NCBI GenBank assembly: GCA_013400975.1
Contig: WBMZ01012761.1
Span: 124,001-188,000 of the forward strand
Reading direction: 5' to 3'
Length of the DNA stretch: 64,000 bases
Source of the DNA: Atrichornis clamosus
Taxonomy: Eukaryota; Chordata; Aves; Passeriformes; Menuridae
The notes beneath the pieces were generated by a model. It did no database searches and was not told the DNA's origin. It was given only the letters and a program-made list of their open reading frames with translations. Positions 62,981 through 64,000 of this stretch are shown here, in pieces. A program made the position numbers and the translations under genes. The number at the start of each line of letters is the position of its first letter. Position 1 is the stretch's first letter.

Positions 62981-63288
62981 CAGCCCAAATTCCAGGTATC
63001 CACGGGGTGGTTGCAGATGCCATTCCCATTACTTGGGGTGTTCTATGTATGAACAACTGCTTCCTTTCCCACAGGTTGCCACAGTGGGAAGCTTTGTCCA
63101 GATGTGTTAACCAGGATGTGCTAACCGAATCTTGCCTTTGCCAGGCCTGGAATTAGCTTCTTCCTGTTGCAAATTCCTCCCATCTGTGCTTATCTCAAGT
63201 TTCCAGTGTGGTGGCTTATCTATGGCAAGATTCTTCTGTGGCCTTGACAGTGTTTGAGACAGGCAAATGTGCTCTTTAAGTCGTTACA

Positions 63289-64000
63289 AGTTGTGAAAAG
63301 TATACTTCGTGGTGTTTTAGGTGATTTGGTAACTTTATAACTTAATATTGACTTTAAATTAAATTGCTTCTTTTTTCCTACTCTTGAGCATTGTTATTTT
63401 AATTCAAAAATTGCTACAATTTGGTATGAATATAATATATTAAACATAATGATAGTACAAAGACTTATGGAAAATTCTTTTTGCAGTGACTACTTATAAC
63501 ACTGTATTCTACTGTATTCTAACAAATGAACAATATGTTCTCAATATACACCATTATAAGCCCTACAGCTACTTTAAAAGAAAAACAAAGCACAAGACAA
63601 CACAGAATTAATTTTGGTGGGTATCTAGTTTGATTAGTGCATGGTACTACCTATGAAATGTGCTAATGCATTTTAACTAAACTTACACATAAAAATGAAA
63701 GTTAAATTTCTGAAGGTTCATTTCTACTCTTTCTTTTAAGGTGGGAGGTAAATCAAAAAGGAGATGGGACTCCTGGTGCGATAAGGGAAATGCTAATTGG
63801 AAAGGGCAATTTACTGTGTTAGCAGGTCTTGCATCACTGTTTCTCTGACCTGAACAACCTCATTTAAATGCTAAGTGAGGGCTTTGAGGAAAATTTTGAT
63901 AGTGAGTGCTTTCTAATAATTTTCTTTTTCAGCTTCAGTTGGAATACTTTGCCACTCATTTATTTTTTCTCTTCCATTACTTCCTTTTATGAAACGTTTA
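63289..64000. other. Non-coding AT-rich end of window
   Basis: No gene or repeat is recognised. A 10 bp direct duplication (TACTGTATTC twice) lies near 63505. Confidence 0.6.

Larger units (their letters stand above)
62715..63288 (-). mobile_element. Solo LTR-like element, probable ERV
   Basis: Read on the minus strand it begins TGTAACGACTTAAAGAGC at 63288, has TATAAA at 62980-62975 and an AATAAA polyadenylation signal at 62801-62796, about 175 bases apart. A pyrimidine-rich R/U5-like stretch with GGTGTTCTCTGTCTTCTGC lies between. This layout is typical of a retroviral LTR, and GC content is higher than in the flanks. The 3' boundary is uncertain; 62715 is one possible end, and a shorter end near 62775 is another. 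No target-site duplication was found. The plus-strand frames at 62811-63156 run antisense across it and are not genes. Confidence 0.58.

Overview
The window is vertebrate nuclear DNA, almost certainly from a bird. It is AT-rich and non-coding in character. Its recognisable content is avian transposon debris: CR1 LINE fragments of several ages, an ERV LTR of the avian ERVL type (starts TGTCCTGG, TATA box, ATTAAA), a second LTR-like block on the minus strand, and a block resembling a common avian ERV-associated repeat. The species cannot be fixed from sequence alone. I found no intact protein-coding gene, convincing exon, tRNA, rRNA, CRISPR array or operon-like structure. The longest open frames outside repeats (about 125-130 codons) are what chance gives in AT-rich DNA of this length. 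An intron of a very long gene or an intergenic gene desert are the likeliest contexts.

Layout. 250-650: old plus-strand CR1. 804-1171: minus-strand CR1 with an internal deletion. 3043-3340: plus-strand CR1 tail. 6050-8060: the longest CR1 copy, minus strand, carrying decayed reverse transcriptase. 12740-14994: an ERVL-type LTR inside a roughly 0.9 kb tandem duplication broken by three single N bases, which looks like an assembly artefact or retained haplotypes. 15860-16290: ERV-associated repeat. 16620-16855: old CR1. 22694-23066: a minus-strand G-quadruplex motif, then a 3 x 51 bp tandem repeat. 40692-41052: CR1 3' end. 43424-44768: two CR1 pieces meeting in opposite orientation. 46262-46425: old minus-strand CR1. 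51436-51615: a long imperfect inverted repeat able to form one hairpin. 59790-60250: a GC-rich island, possibly a solo LTR. 62715-63288: minus-strand LTR-like block with TATA and AATAAA.

The intervals between are single-copy-looking AT-rich DNA with short microsatellites. No gene set works together here. I found no previously undescribed system. The two most useful observations are the N-joined duplication, which affects any reading of 12.7-15 kb, and the unexplained inverted repeat near 51.5 kb.
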